64,000 nt of DNA. It comes from Pedobacter cryoconitis. GTDB taxonomy: Bacteria > Bacteroidota > Bacteroidia > Sphingobacteriales > Sphingobacteriaceae. Shown in pieces: positions 34,301 to 42,984 of this stretch. The stretch spans positions 1 through 64,000 of the forward strand of contig NZ_JACHCC010000013.1 in assembly GCF_014207135.1 (NCBI RefSeq), written 5' to 3'. The notes under the pieces are model-generated. The model searched no databases and was not told where the DNA came from. It worked only from the letters and a program-made list of their open reading frames with translations. Position 1 is the stretch's first letter. Each line of letters opens with the position of its first letter. Made by a program: the position numbers and the translations under genes.

Positions 34301-35047
34301 ATCAAAGAATATAACAAGATGATTGCTGCACTGGAAGAAAGTGCGGTTAAACTTGCGAAATCTGAAAGGGAGAGTGCCTGGCGCGAAATGGCCAAACAGG
34401 TTGCCCATGAGATTAAAAACCCGCTCACGCCATTAAAACTGGGGGTACAGTTACTGGAAAAATCATGGAAAGAAAAGGACCCTAACTTTGAACAGAAGTT
34501 CGAGCGTTTTTACAGATCTTTTGTGGAGCAGATCGATAGTCTGGCGACGATCGCCTCTGAGTTTTCAAACTTTGCAAAAATGCCGGATACCAAACTGGAA
34601 AAACTGCTGCTTATTCCGATCATTGAGCAAACAAGGGATGTTTTTGTCAATACTAAAAATGTTGAAATATATATATCCAATCTAACCAGCAAAGAGGTAT
34701 TTATACAGGGGGATAAGGATCAGATGCTACGGTCATTTAACAATCTGATGAAGAATGCAATCGAGGCTGCAAACCAGAAAGATAAATGCATGATTTTTAT
34801 TAAAATCACCAACGATTCTGATTATGTCTGGGTGGAGGTAGAAGACAACGGAAAAGGAATTGACCTTGATCTGCAACCGAAGATATTTGTGCCTAATTTT
34901 ACAACTAAATCTTCTGGTACCGGGCTGGGGCTGGCCTTTGTCAAGCAGGCTGTAGAAAATGCCGGGGGAACGATAGATTTTAAATCTGTGATGGATACCG
35001 GTACTACTTTTTATTTAAGCTTCCCGCTAGTTCAGGATATCAGCTGA
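31319..35047 (+). CDS. Large NtrY-like sensor histidine kinase
   Basis: A 1242-residue membrane kinase. N-terminal helix (about 7-24), an extracytoplasmic segment, then a block of about ten hydrophobic segments (215-460), a second extracytoplasmic region, helices near 715-740 and 770-790, a third sensor-like region, a helix near 940-960, then HAMP, a dimerisation H-box VAHEIKNPLTPLKLG (His1030), and an ATPase domain (NAIEAAN; VEDNGKGID; TKSSGTGLGLAFVKQ). No receiver domain and no response-regulator gene next to it, so it is an orphan. The start is GTG at 31319; an overlapping ATG at 31317 is out of frame and stops at once. The gene's end abuts the convergent 35048 gene with no gap. Confidence 0.9.
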   Translation: MHIGGKIRFLLLILGICCIITALSLKHSITEKDLLQHEASKLQENLALNEHAVYNFLADAQQLERAKQFHLNETFALNYINSFGAKGINILTYDHDLLKFWSSYKAIPPNLDKIKEGSSFLQLANGWYEVIKKTEGSYTLVFLIDVKDQFSIQNRYLKNGIVNQLSSSNSLALASFMDEEVNGIMNLEGKLLFEVKLKPNYTQSVYSTIQIWLWVIGLFSFSLFVNSFCARLAKRGYLIPATLLLITFFLGVRITDLEYGWYNHQFSLEIFSPSIYAESFFLPSLGDFLLNVLGITWVVLFVYTYKESYKLPRWMTKSKIAGLLFHVFLLLLFSGIAFLMNEVFFGLIYNSKINFDITNIINLSWLSWVCIVILCLVWFNVYLLASVCIELTRQLKVTNKERLFLFFAMFAMYFIYMLCVDFTAFFIAYALFLFIISYNSYIQKNKFSIGIFAAIFFCLAFISSIKYLKFNDIKERSNRYVIAQRLQSSDDPKVINSIESLGNGISNDLFITDYFKNPGSNRHLALQNYIIKTFLDGYLSPFEHNFYEFNAVDSTLAVREDRSLQHYQNLVKSGSVKISNFFYRLNDTFGYQNYFGIIPIFDDNHILGTLVIELKSQQYNYNSQFPEILIDGKLKNEEDYSNYSFAFYNNNKLIKQAGKYTYKIANTEFKGVYGEPVIVNEPKLGYSHLIYSASNSKIIVISKEKVNYIVRLAALSFFFLMFIIFSAALYMLIWLLKNIDQSWGGWFNINRSLMINANKILYKTRIQLSIVLSVVATLLIVGWSTFFYIRDEYRKQQEDFIREKIRKVQLSYEKQIFGTGIPVSTDVAVINFNQFADINSAYLNLFDTDGNLLFTSLPKMYDYGIIGTKMEPKAYIYLKQLQRSEYSNPQETIGEFKYSSAYAPIRNAQNQTVAYIGLPYYGNEADYQSKIGLFINTLINIYALVFVAIGILAVFLANQITSPLTFIQESIKKTKLGQKNQPIIWSRHDEIGSLIKEYNKMIAALEESAVKLAKSERESAWREMAKQVAHEIKNPLTPLKLGVQLLEKSWKEKDPNFEQKFERFYRSFVEQIDSLATIASEFSNFAKMPDTKLEKLLLIPIIEQTRDVFVNTKNVEIYISNLTSKEVFIQGDKDQMLRSFNNLMKNAIEAANQKDKCMIFIKITNDSDYVWVEVEDNGKGIDLDLQPKIFVPNFTTKSSGTGLGLAFVKQAVENAGGTIDFKSVMDTGTTFYLSFPLVQDIS

Positions 35048-35956
35048 TTATCTCAGTGAAATGGATGCTTTACCCATGGTAAAACCGTTTGCGTATAAAA
35101 TGATAGCATATGTTCCCTTAACAAAGGGTTTTGGGTTTACCCAGTCTATCAGATAAGCAGTGTCGTCGTTGTTGTAGGAGATCGTGATCATGTCACTGTA
35201 CTGCATTTCCTGACCATCAGCTTCAAACATATTTTGCTCATCTGCAATTAAGTTACCTGAGGGATCGAAGACACGGAGATAAATTTTGTGATAATCTTTC
35301 TCAGCCAGCTGGTTAGGGACAATATTAAAATAGGTAGTCAGTTTTTTTGCAGTGGAAGCTTTGGTGACTTCAACGTTTTTACCGCTATTTTTTACTTTAA
35401 ATGCCTGAAGGCGTACATTGAAAGCCTTTAGTGCCGCTCCACTTTTTACTTTGGCATTTAATTCCGAATTCTTTTTTTCGAGAGAACTGGCTTTAGCTGA
35501 GACTGAAGTCACAGAGCGGGCCAGACTATCCCTTTCAGCTCTGAGAAATGTATTTTCTTTCTCTAAACGGGAAAAGTCTTCCTTATAATCTGATAAAAAT
35601 GATCTTAGTTTTTTAAGCTCTTCCTGTGCTTTAGCTAATTCTGCCTGCGTTACTTCTCCTTTTTGCAAGGCTTGTTTCAGGGAAGAGATCTTAGCTCTGG
35701 CTAATTGCTGTTCCTGCTGTAGTTTATCCGTCAGGGCAACATTCATTGTATTCACTTTGTCAAACTCAACTTCTATTTTTTCAACCTCAAGTTTTAGCCT
35801 TTCCTTCTCCGTATTGGTTGTAACGAAGCGTTCTTTTTCATGTTTATCTTTGAAGTATAAGAAGGCATTTGTGCCTAGGAGGGCTGCAATGACAACAATG
35901 AGAAAATATATTTTATTGCGGTCTCCTTTATTAACGGGATCTTTTCGGTCTAACAT
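35048..35956 (-). CDS. Membrane-anchored coiled-coil protein
   Basis: A 302-residue protein with a short basic N-terminus, one membrane helix (about 16-34), a long coiled coil (about 45-185, rich in Glu, Lys, Leu heptads such as LEKKNSELNAKV), and a beta-rich C-terminal domain (about 190-302; NPKPFVKGTYAIILYANG). It probably spans the inner membrane with the coil in the periplasm. No known family is recognised; the topology suits a structural or scaffold role in the envelope. It is convergent with the histidine kinase, the two stop codons touching. Confidence 0.75.
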   Translation of the reverse strand: MLDRKDPVNKGDRNKIYFLIVVIAALLGTNAFLYFKDKHEKERFVTTNTEKERLKLEVEKIEVEFDKVNTMNVALTDKLQQEQQLARAKISSLKQALQKGEVTQAELAKAQEELKKLRSFLSDYKEDFSRLEKENTFLRAERDSLARSVTSVSAKASSLEKKNSELNAKVKSGAALKAFNVRLQAFKVKNSGKNVEVTKASTAKKLTTYFNIVPNQLAEKDYHKIYLRVFDPSGNLIADEQNMFEADGQEMQYSDMITISYNNDDTAYLIDWVNPKPFVKGTYAIILYANGFTMGKASISLR

Positions 35957-36170
35957 TTGAAATCAAAAATTGGTGTGTTTTGGGTGTATTATGTATTGTT
36001 ACTTATTCATAAAAAAAACGAACATAGGATAAAAAAAATAATTTGTGGTAAAAAAATGACTGAAATTGTATGAGAGCTTAAAAAAATTCGTTTAATTGCT
36101 GACGTTGGGGAAAAATCTTTTTTTATAAAACCCCGGCTGTTTTAAATTTAAACTACCAAAAGAACGAATA

Positions 36171-37703
36171 ATGCTGAAAAAGATTGTTTTTGCAATTTTC
36201 ACAATTTTAAGTATCCCCAGTTTTATATATGCACAATCAGCAGCAAAAATTGCTCCAAAAAGAGAGTTCAGAGGGGTGTGGGTTGCGACTGTTACCAATA
36301 TCGACTGGCCTTCCAGACCGGGGTTAAGTGTTGATGAGCAAAAGCAGGAGCTGATTGCCTTACTGGATCAGCATAAGAGAAATGGAATGAACGCAATTAT
36401 GCTGCAGGTCAGACCGGCAGCAGATGCATTTTACCGTAAGTCAAGAGAGCCATGGAGCCAGTGGCTGATGGGCAGACAGGGAATCGCACCCAGTCCGGGA
36501 TATGACCCTCTGGAATTCGCGATTGAAGAAGCACATAAACGCGGAATGGAGTTACATGCCTGGTTTAATCCATATCGTGCAACAATGAGTCCGAATACAG
36601 TTATCGCCGAAGGGCATATGACCAGAAAAAGACCCGATTTGTTCTTTACTTACGGAGGAAAGAAACAGTTTGATCCGGGGCTACCTGAGGTCAGGGAGTA
36701 TATTGTTCAGGTAATTCTGGATGTAGTGAAGGGGTATGACGTGGATGGTATCCATTTTGATGATTATTTTTATCCTTATCCTATTGCTGGGCAACGGATT
36801 AATGATGGTGCTACTTTCAGTAAATACGGAAACGGATTTACGAATATAAATGACTGGAGAAGAAACAATGTCGATCTGCTGATCAAACAGCTTGACGATA
36901 GTATTCACCATTATAAAAAGTATGTAAAGTTTGGGATCAGTCCTTTTGGAATCTGGAAAAATAAGAATGAAGATCCCGAGGGGTCTGCTACACATGGTCT
37001 TTCTAATTACACCGAGCTTTATGCCGATTCAAGAAAATGGATTAAAGAAGGCTGGGTAGATTATATCAATCCACAGGTATATTTTAGTTTTACCAGGAAG
37101 GCCGCACCCTTTGATACCCTGGTTGACTGGTGGAGCAATAATACTTATGGCAGGCACCTTTATATCGGGCAGGCCGCTTACCTGATGAATCAGCGGATGG
37201 AAGCCGCATGGAGACTCCCAAGTCAGATTCCAGATCAGATCAGATATATGAGAGAAAATAATCGTGTTCAGGGGAGCGTTTTTTTTAGCTCTAAGTCATT
37301 TTCTACAGTAGCGCGGGCAACCGGAGACTCTCTGAGAAACGATTTGTATAAATATCCGGCACTTCCGCCACAAATGCCCTGGCTGGATGAAATTGTACCA
37401 AATGTTCCAAGGAATTTAACTGCGGATGTGGTTGGTCCGGGTGTACAGTTGAAATGGGAGGTGCCTTTGAAAGCGGAGGATGGAGAAACGGCATCTGGTT
37501 ATGTGATTTACCGGTTCGATGAAGGAGAAAAGATCAGTGTGGTGAATCCGAAGAACATTATTAAAATCAGTTTTGAGAATATAACTTCGTTTCTGGATAC
37601 AGGTGTAGAGAAAGGGAAAAGATATAATTACCTGGTTACTGCGCTGGACAGAATAAAGAATGAAAGTGATCCTGGTGGCCCTGTAGGGGTAGAAACTAAA
37701 TAA
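36171..37703 (+). CDS. Family GHL10 glycoside hydrolase with FN3 domain
   Basis: A 510-residue exported protein. Signal peptide about 1-21 (ending IYAQS). Then a GHL10/DUF187 TIM-barrel (UPF0748/YngK group): REFRGVWVATVTNIDWPS, MLQVRPAADAFY, GMELHAWFNPYRA, DGIHFDDYFYPYP and WVDYINPQVYFSF, with Asp-Asp residues in the place expected for catalysis. A fibronectin-III-like domain follows (about 415-508). These proteins are thought to hydrolyse glycans in the envelope, some on peptidoglycan-like substrates; the exact one is unknown. A long perfect hairpin terminator follows at once. Confidence 0.9.
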   Translation: MLKKIVFAIFTILSIPSFIYAQSAAKIAPKREFRGVWVATVTNIDWPSRPGLSVDEQKQELIALLDQHKRNGMNAIMLQVRPAADAFYRKSREPWSQWLMGRQGIAPSPGYDPLEFAIEEAHKRGMELHAWFNPYRATMSPNTVIAEGHMTRKRPDLFFTYGGKKQFDPGLPEVREYIVQVILDVVKGYDVDGIHFDDYFYPYPIAGQRINDGATFSKYGNGFTNINDWRRNNVDLLIKQLDDSIHHYKKYVKFGISPFGIWKNKNEDPEGSATHGLSNYTELYADSRKWIKEGWVDYINPQVYFSFTRKAAPFDTLVDWWSNNTYGRHLYIGQAAYLMNQRMEAAWRLPSQIPDQIRYMRENNRVQGSVFFSSKSFSTVARATGDSLRNDLYKYPALPPQMPWLDEIVPNVPRNLTADVVGPGVQLKWEVPLKAEDGETASGYVIYRFDEGEKISVVNPKNIIKISFENITSFLDTGVEKGKRYNYLVTALDRIKNESDPGGPVGVETK

Positions 37704-37704
37704 A

Positions 37705-37746
37705 AAAGAAATCCCGGTTTGAGTGTCAAACCGGGATTTCTTTTTA
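37705..37746. terminator. Bidirectional terminator
   Basis: Eighteen-base perfect inverted repeat (37705-37722, 37726-37743) with a three-base loop, A-rich at one edge and T-rich at the other. It lies between the convergent GHL10 (+) and M16 (-) genes and serves both. Confidence 0.92.
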
Positions 37747-37760
37747 TACTGAAGATTATA

Positions 37761-40565
37761 TTATTTTTCGGGGAGTAAAACCAGGCGAATGTAATTCTCT
37801 GCAGCTAAAAATTTTTTGGCTGTAGCTTTTGATGATTCGACAGTTACGGTACTGACCCTTTGTTTTTCAGTCAGCAGCTGATTCAGCGGATCACCATATT
37901 TAAGCCTGGTCGTCAGGTAAGCTAACCAGTAATCGTTATCACGCAGATTCAATTCCTGCTGACGCTGCTCTTCAGATTTGTATTTGATTATGTCTTCGGG
38001 GGTAGCTCCGTTAGTCCTGATCGTTTTTACTTCATCCATTGCTGCGGCAATCAGCTTTTCTACATTAGCTGTTGCACAACTGAAGGAGATGGTAAAGTAA
38101 TAATGTGCTTTAGGGTATTTACTGACGTTCAGAGATACTCCTGGGCTGTAAACCCCACTTTCTTTTTCACGCAGTCTTTCCAGTATTTTGTTTTCCAGTG
38201 CGCTCTTTAAGGCATCAAGCTGAACATTGTTTTCAGCCGTGTAGTCATAGTCTCCATGCAGGTAAAGTTGCACAGTGGCTTTGTCTTCAAGACCTTTATG
38301 TACAGTTTTACTGACAATACCTTTGGGTGGTGCTGCGCCAAGGTCTGCAAAATTCTGTTTTTTATTCAGCGTTGGGAGGCTGGCGATATAAAGCTCTACA
38401 AGCGGTTTTATAGTCTTCGGGTCAAAATTCCCTACGAAAACAAAAGTCTGCTCTCCAAGGTCCGCAAAACGATCTTTAAAAAAGGCGAAAGACTTGTCCA
38501 GAGAGATTTTACCGAGATCAGCCAGTGTATAGGGCATACTGCGTTTATTGTAGGAAGATAAAACAGCCTGAGCGGTGTCTGCAAAAACACTTCCGGGATC
38601 TGAATTTTTATTTTCCAGACTTACTTTATAATCGCTGATGCTCTTTTTGAATATTTCGGCGTCTTTTCGTGGTGTCAGAGCTGAAGCATAGACCATCTTG
38701 AAAGCATTCTCCAGGTCTTTAGGGGATGCACTTCCGGTAAATCCCTGATATAAATCTCCGATATAGGCATTTGCCCTTCCGGTATTGCCCGCAAGCAATT
38801 TATCAAGTTGTGTGGGGTTGAAATCTCCTACGCCACTCTCGGGAATAATACCGGCATATTCTGCTGACTGATAATCAAGAGGGGGAGCAATGGAGGTGCC
38901 TCCTTTAGAAAAGGAACTGAAAATGACCTGATCATTTTTAAAATCAGTTGGTTTGAGAAGTACCCTGATGCCATTACTTAAAGTCCATTGTGTAACGCCG
39001 ATATCCTCAAATTTCTTTTCTGCGGTTATTTTACCGGGAACTGGTGTTTTAGCTAAAAGAGGTTTTTTTACTGTGTTATCCTGATATGGCTTCAGATTCT
39101 TTCCTGCATTGTCCAGTACAGCCAGCAGCTGTGCAGGGCCTGGAAGATCGGCTTTATCTTTTTCGGGAGCCTGTACGATCAGGAGTTGATTGTCTTTGGT
39201 AATCAGTGCTTTTGCCAGGGCATTAACTTCAGGGAGGGTAATTGTCCGGAGGTTCTTTTTGGTGTCAGCATAATTAAATTCAATTGAACCCATAGCCGAA
39301 CCAGTCAGGAAGTTGCTTAGATATTCGCCCATAAATGAAGAAGAGGGGGTTTTGTCTTTTTCCCTGAGAGAGATCTCATTCCCTGCTTCCATATTTTTTT
39401 TGACTACATCAAGTTCAGCTTGTAAGAAACCAAATTTTACTGCCCTTTCGCTTTCTGCGATTGCTGCTGTGAATGCAGACTGTAGTTCTTTGCCGGATTT
39501 TGAGGCAACTATAGTCTGGAAGGCATTAATACCAGGTACTAACCCATCCTGATAAGCTCCAAAGGAACTCTGACCGAACAAAAAAGGAGGGTTACCTTTT
39601 TGCAGGATTTCCTGGAAACGGGCCGACAGCATAGCATTGATCATACTGTAGATGATGTTTTTACGCTGGTCTTCTGTGGTTTTTACAATATTGCCCCGCT
39701 GTTTCCAGATTGCAAAGGCAACATTATATTGCTGTTCAGGATCAGTTACGATTTTGATCAGCGGGGTTTGATTATCTGGAAGATCATATTTTAATCTCTC
39801 TCTTTCATTCAGGGGGTTCTTCAGCACAGAGAAATTGGCTATGATTAATTTCTCTACTTCATTGACATCAAAATCTCCTACAGCAATGACAGCCTGTAGA
39901 TCGGGTCTGTACCAGTCTGCGTAAAAGTTTCTGATTTTATCATGTGTAAAGGTCTTCAGCAAATCAACCTTTCCGATGGGAATACGAATCGCATATCGCG
40001 AATCTTTAAGCAACAGGGGTAATAATTGCTTGCTGATTCTCTCCTGCGCATTCTTACCACGCTGACGATCTTCTTCAATAATCACGCCTCTTTCGCGATC
40101 TATTTCGGCTCCATCCATACTGATTTTTCCTGCCCAGTTGGCAAGAATTTTAAAGCCTGTCCTGAAGACTTCGGCGCTATCAGTTGGAATAGGTAATTGG
40201 TACACGGTTTGATCGAATGCGGTATAGGCATTTAAATCGGCACCAAACCGTACGCCTGCTTTCTGCAGGTAATTGATGATTTCATTTTTCGGGAAATCTT
40301 TAGTTCCGTTAAAAGCCATGTGTTCGGTAAAATGTGCCAGTCCCTGCTGATCATCATTTTCCATTAAAGAACCAACCCGGTTGGCCAGGTAAAGTTCAGC
40401 TCTGTTTTTGGGTTCTGTATTTCTCCTGATATAATAGGTCAGGCCGTTGGATAACCTGCCAATTTTAACGGCAGGGTCATCGGGTATCTTCGTTTGCCCG
40501 GATACCGTGGTGTTAACTGCAAGGAGTGCAGTTAACCCAAGGATCAGGAAGGTATTTTTGTACAT
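37761..40565 (-). CDS. M16 family zinc metallopeptidase (pitrilysin-like)
   Basis: A 934-residue exported protease of the inverted-zinc-motif type. Signal peptide about 1-23. HFTEH (His78, Glu81, His82) is the HxxEH zinc site, with the distal Glu in the ERGVIIEE region near 158-162. The C-terminal half (about 530-934) is the second, inactive M16 domain that completes the clam-shell chamber. It degrades peptides in the periplasm or at the surface. It is 22 bases downstream of nagB on the same strand. Confidence 0.93.
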   Translation of the reverse strand: MYKNTFLILGLTALLAVNTTVSGQTKIPDDPAVKIGRLSNGLTYYIRRNTEPKNRAELYLANRVGSLMENDDQQGLAHFTEHMAFNGTKDFPKNEIINYLQKAGVRFGADLNAYTAFDQTVYQLPIPTDSAEVFRTGFKILANWAGKISMDGAEIDRERGVIIEEDRQRGKNAQERISKQLLPLLLKDSRYAIRIPIGKVDLLKTFTHDKIRNFYADWYRPDLQAVIAVGDFDVNEVEKLIIANFSVLKNPLNERERLKYDLPDNQTPLIKIVTDPEQQYNVAFAIWKQRGNIVKTTEDQRKNIIYSMINAMLSARFQEILQKGNPPFLFGQSSFGAYQDGLVPGINAFQTIVASKSGKELQSAFTAAIAESERAVKFGFLQAELDVVKKNMEAGNEISLREKDKTPSSSFMGEYLSNFLTGSAMGSIEFNYADTKKNLRTITLPEVNALAKALITKDNQLLIVQAPEKDKADLPGPAQLLAVLDNAGKNLKPYQDNTVKKPLLAKTPVPGKITAEKKFEDIGVTQWTLSNGIRVLLKPTDFKNDQVIFSSFSKGGTSIAPPLDYQSAEYAGIIPESGVGDFNPTQLDKLLAGNTGRANAYIGDLYQGFTGSASPKDLENAFKMVYASALTPRKDAEIFKKSISDYKVSLENKNSDPGSVFADTAQAVLSSYNKRSMPYTLADLGKISLDKSFAFFKDRFADLGEQTFVFVGNFDPKTIKPLVELYIASLPTLNKKQNFADLGAAPPKGIVSKTVHKGLEDKATVQLYLHGDYDYTAENNVQLDALKSALENKILERLREKESGVYSPGVSLNVSKYPKAHYYFTISFSCATANVEKLIAAAMDEVKTIRTNGATPEDIIKYKSEEQRQQELNLRDNDYWLAYLTTRLKYGDPLNQLLTEKQRVSTVTVESSKATAKKFLAAENYIRLVLLPEK

Positions 40566-40587
40566 ATTTGTAATTTATTGAAAAGCA

Positions 40588-42507
40588 CTAAAACTTCCAG
40601 CGTACGAAAGCTTCCATGGCTTCATATTCTGCCAGTCCAAGCTCATCGTAGGCTTTGGCTGTTTCTCTGTTTCTGTCTTCGGCACGCTCCCAGAATTCCC
40701 TTGCGTCGTCACCAGGGAACACCGCTCTGTCTTTTTGCGACTGGTGCTTGAAGATTGCATATTTCTTTTTCAGCAGTTCCTGAGGGCTCAATGGAACAGC
40801 CATTTCAATTTCATGGGTATCAAACTCAAGCCATGCGCCGCGATACATCCACAACCAGCAATCCTGAGCCCATTTTTCTGTCTGACGCAGACGATTCATA
40901 GCCTCGATAATGATATTAAAACAAACGATGTGTGTTCCGTGCGGATCTTCGAAATCCCCCGCGGCAAAAATCTGCTCAGGTTTAACTTTCTGAAGAAGAT
41001 CAATAGTCAGTTGAACATCGAGTTCAGTCACCGGATTCTTTTTGTTTTTGCCGGACTCATAAAAAGGTAATGCCATAAAATGGATATGGTCATCTTCCAG
41101 GCCGCAATAGCGGGCTCCTGCAATAGCCTCGCCTTTTCTGATCAGTCCTTTCACTGACTGGATCTCTGGTGTATCCACCTGGTTAGGTAGTTTTTGTTCT
41201 ATAAAAGTGCGCATATTCTGGTAAATGCCTTTCAGCTCTTTTTGATCCAGACCCATTTTTTCTGCGAAATCTATGCTGAACTCTACAAATCTCAAAGCGT
41301 CATCATCCCATACAGCGGTATTACCAGAAGTCTGATAGGCTACATGAACATCGTGATGCTGATCTACCAGGCGAATGAAGGTACCACCCATAGAGATTAC
41401 ATCATCATCGGGATGCGGAGAGAAAATGACCACACGCTTTTTCGCTGGTGTTGCCCTTTCAGGACGCTGCGAATCATCTGCATTGGGTTTACCTCCTGGC
41501 CAGCCAGTAATTGTATGTTGTAATTTGTTGAATATATGAATGTTAATGTTGTATACAGGGCCTTTTTCAATGGCCAGTTGTGCCATGCCATTATTGTTGA
41601 AGTCGTCTTCTGTCAATTTCAGGATTGGCTTCTGAAGTGTCGTAGCCAGCCAGATTACTGCTTTTCTGGTTAACTTATCATCCCAGATACAATCTTTAAC
41701 CAGCCATGGAGTGTCAAAACGGGTTAATAATGAAGCTGCATCCTTGTCAAGGATAAATTCTACGTGATCAGAAAGCTGTAAATAAGTGGCAGGAACTTCA
41801 CTGGAGATTTCTCCTTCAACAGCTTTTTTAATAATAGAAGCTTTTTTCTGGTTCCAGGCCATCAGGATAATTTCACGGGCTTTGAAAATAGTGCCTATGC
41901 CCATGGTAATTGCTTTTGCCGGAACGAAAGATTTTCCGCCAAAGTCTCTTGCAGCATCTCTTCTTGTCAGGTCATCAAGCGTAACTAAACGGGTTCCTGA
42001 ATTTGGTGCGGAACCAGGCTCGTTAAATCCAATGTGTCCTGTACGTCCGATACCGAGGATCTGAATATCCAGACCGCCTAATTCACCGATTTTCCGCTCA
42101 TAATCCAGACAGAATGCCGGAATTGCCTCTAAAGCCAGTGTACCATCCGGGATATTGATGTTTTCTTTAGGAATATCAACATGATCAAATAAATGTTCCT
42201 TCATGAAGGTTACATAACTCTGTGCAGCATCGGGTTGCATAGGATAGTATTCATCCAGGTTGAAAGTAATGACATTGCTGAAACTCAGGTTTTCCTCTTG
42301 ATGCAGACGAACAAGTTCTGCGTACACAGCAATCGGTGTAGCGCCAGTAGCCAGGCCTATAACTGCCTGCTGCTTCTTTTCTTGTTTGTCTCTGATGAGA
42401 TTAGCGATTCGGTGTGCAACATTGAGGGATGCTGTTGCGGGATTATCAAATACTGAAACAGGTAATTTTTCAAAACGTGTTTCTTCCAAAAGATTTAATC
42501 TTGCCAT
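40588..42507 (-). CDS. nagB: Glucosamine-6-phosphate deaminase fused to a PIG-L deacetylase-like domain
   Basis: A 639-residue two-domain protein. Residues about 1-270 are NagB: IGLATGATPIAVY (50-62), NLDEYYPM (Asp85, Glu86) and RTGHIGFNEPGS (His158), converting glucosamine-6-P to fructose-6-P and ammonia. Residues about 355-639 are a PIG-L/LmbE domain with zinc motif SPHPDDD (363-369) and later GTHIVCFN, as found in GlcNAc deacetylases. This fusion is common in Bacteroidota and could join deacetylation and deamination of amino sugars. The ATG at 42507 (MARLNLLE) is chosen; a 20-residue upstream extension is not family-like. Confidence 0.92.
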   Translation of the reverse strand: MARLNLLEETRFEKLPVSVFDNPATASLNVAHRIANLIRDKQEKKQQAVIGLATGATPIAVYAELVRLHQEENLSFSNVITFNLDEYYPMQPDAAQSYVTFMKEHLFDHVDIPKENINIPDGTLALEAIPAFCLDYERKIGELGGLDIQILGIGRTGHIGFNEPGSAPNSGTRLVTLDDLTRRDAARDFGGKSFVPAKAITMGIGTIFKAREIILMAWNQKKASIIKKAVEGEISSEVPATYLQLSDHVEFILDKDAASLLTRFDTPWLVKDCIWDDKLTRKAVIWLATTLQKPILKLTEDDFNNNGMAQLAIEKGPVYNINIHIFNKLQHTITGWPGGKPNADDSQRPERATPAKKRVVIFSPHPDDDVISMGGTFIRLVDQHHDVHVAYQTSGNTAVWDDDALRFVEFSIDFAEKMGLDQKELKGIYQNMRTFIEQKLPNQVDTPEIQSVKGLIRKGEAIAGARYCGLEDDHIHFMALPFYESGKNKKNPVTELDVQLTIDLLQKVKPEQIFAAGDFEDPHGTHIVCFNIIIEAMNRLRQTEKWAQDCWLWMYRGAWLEFDTHEIEMAVPLSPQELLKKKYAIFKHQSQKDRAVFPGDDAREFWERAEDRNRETAKAYDELGLAEYEAMEAFVRWKF

Positions 42508-42654
42508 TTTTATTATGGTGTTTTGAGGATTTAAGGAAGACGTAAATATAAAAAAGTATTTGGTCAATGAGTCAAAAAAAGGAGTCTGCCCTGTTAAGGT
42601 TTTGTGAATTTGTTTTAGAGCCTGTTTAAATTAACGATCTGCTGTTTTTTTTTA

Positions 42655-42662
42655 TATTTTTG
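42655..42662 (+). promoter_or_regulatory. -7 box of the 71-residue protein gene
   Basis: TATTTTTG inside a long T tract ends 16 bases before the ATG at 42679. No clear TTG at the usual distance. Confidence 0.45.
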
Positions 42663-42678
42663 CAACAAAGAATAAATT

Positions 42679-42894
42679 ATGGCAAGCTTTACATTTACTC
42701 CTGAAACGGCACAAAGAGTTAAAATCAAAGTTCTTAGGAAATACAGAGATTTGGCTAAAGAGAATTTGGTATTTGCACCTGGTCAGGAAGATCAGTTGGT
42801 TGATCAACTGACAGTTTTATTGAAAAGAGATGTCAGATATGTAGAATTTACAATCAATAAGGCGTTAGCTGATCCGCAGGGAAACAGGTTGTAA
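42679..42894 (+). CDS. Small conserved-looking hypothetical protein (71 residues)
   Basis: A 71-residue, helical, charged protein (MASFTFTPETAQRVKIK..., ending PQGNRL). No signal or membrane segment, so cytoplasmic. The frame, good -7 box and codon use like its neighbours support it as real. I do not recognise a family. It precedes the S41 protease gene with a gap of about 90 bases. Confidence 0.65.
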   Translation: MASFTFTPETAQRVKIKVLRKYRDLAKENLVFAPGQEDQLVDQLTVLLKRDVRYVEFTINKALADPQGNRL

Positions 42895-42984
42895 AGCTCT
42901 GATTTATAGCTGTTGCTATGGCCCGCTGAGCATTTATGTTCAACATGCATATTAAGCTCATCCTCTTTAAAAATTTGCATGCCC

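Noticed and set aside
42508-42567. Twenty-residue N-terminal extension of NagB
   Set aside because: The family starts at MARLNLLEET; the extension matches nothing.
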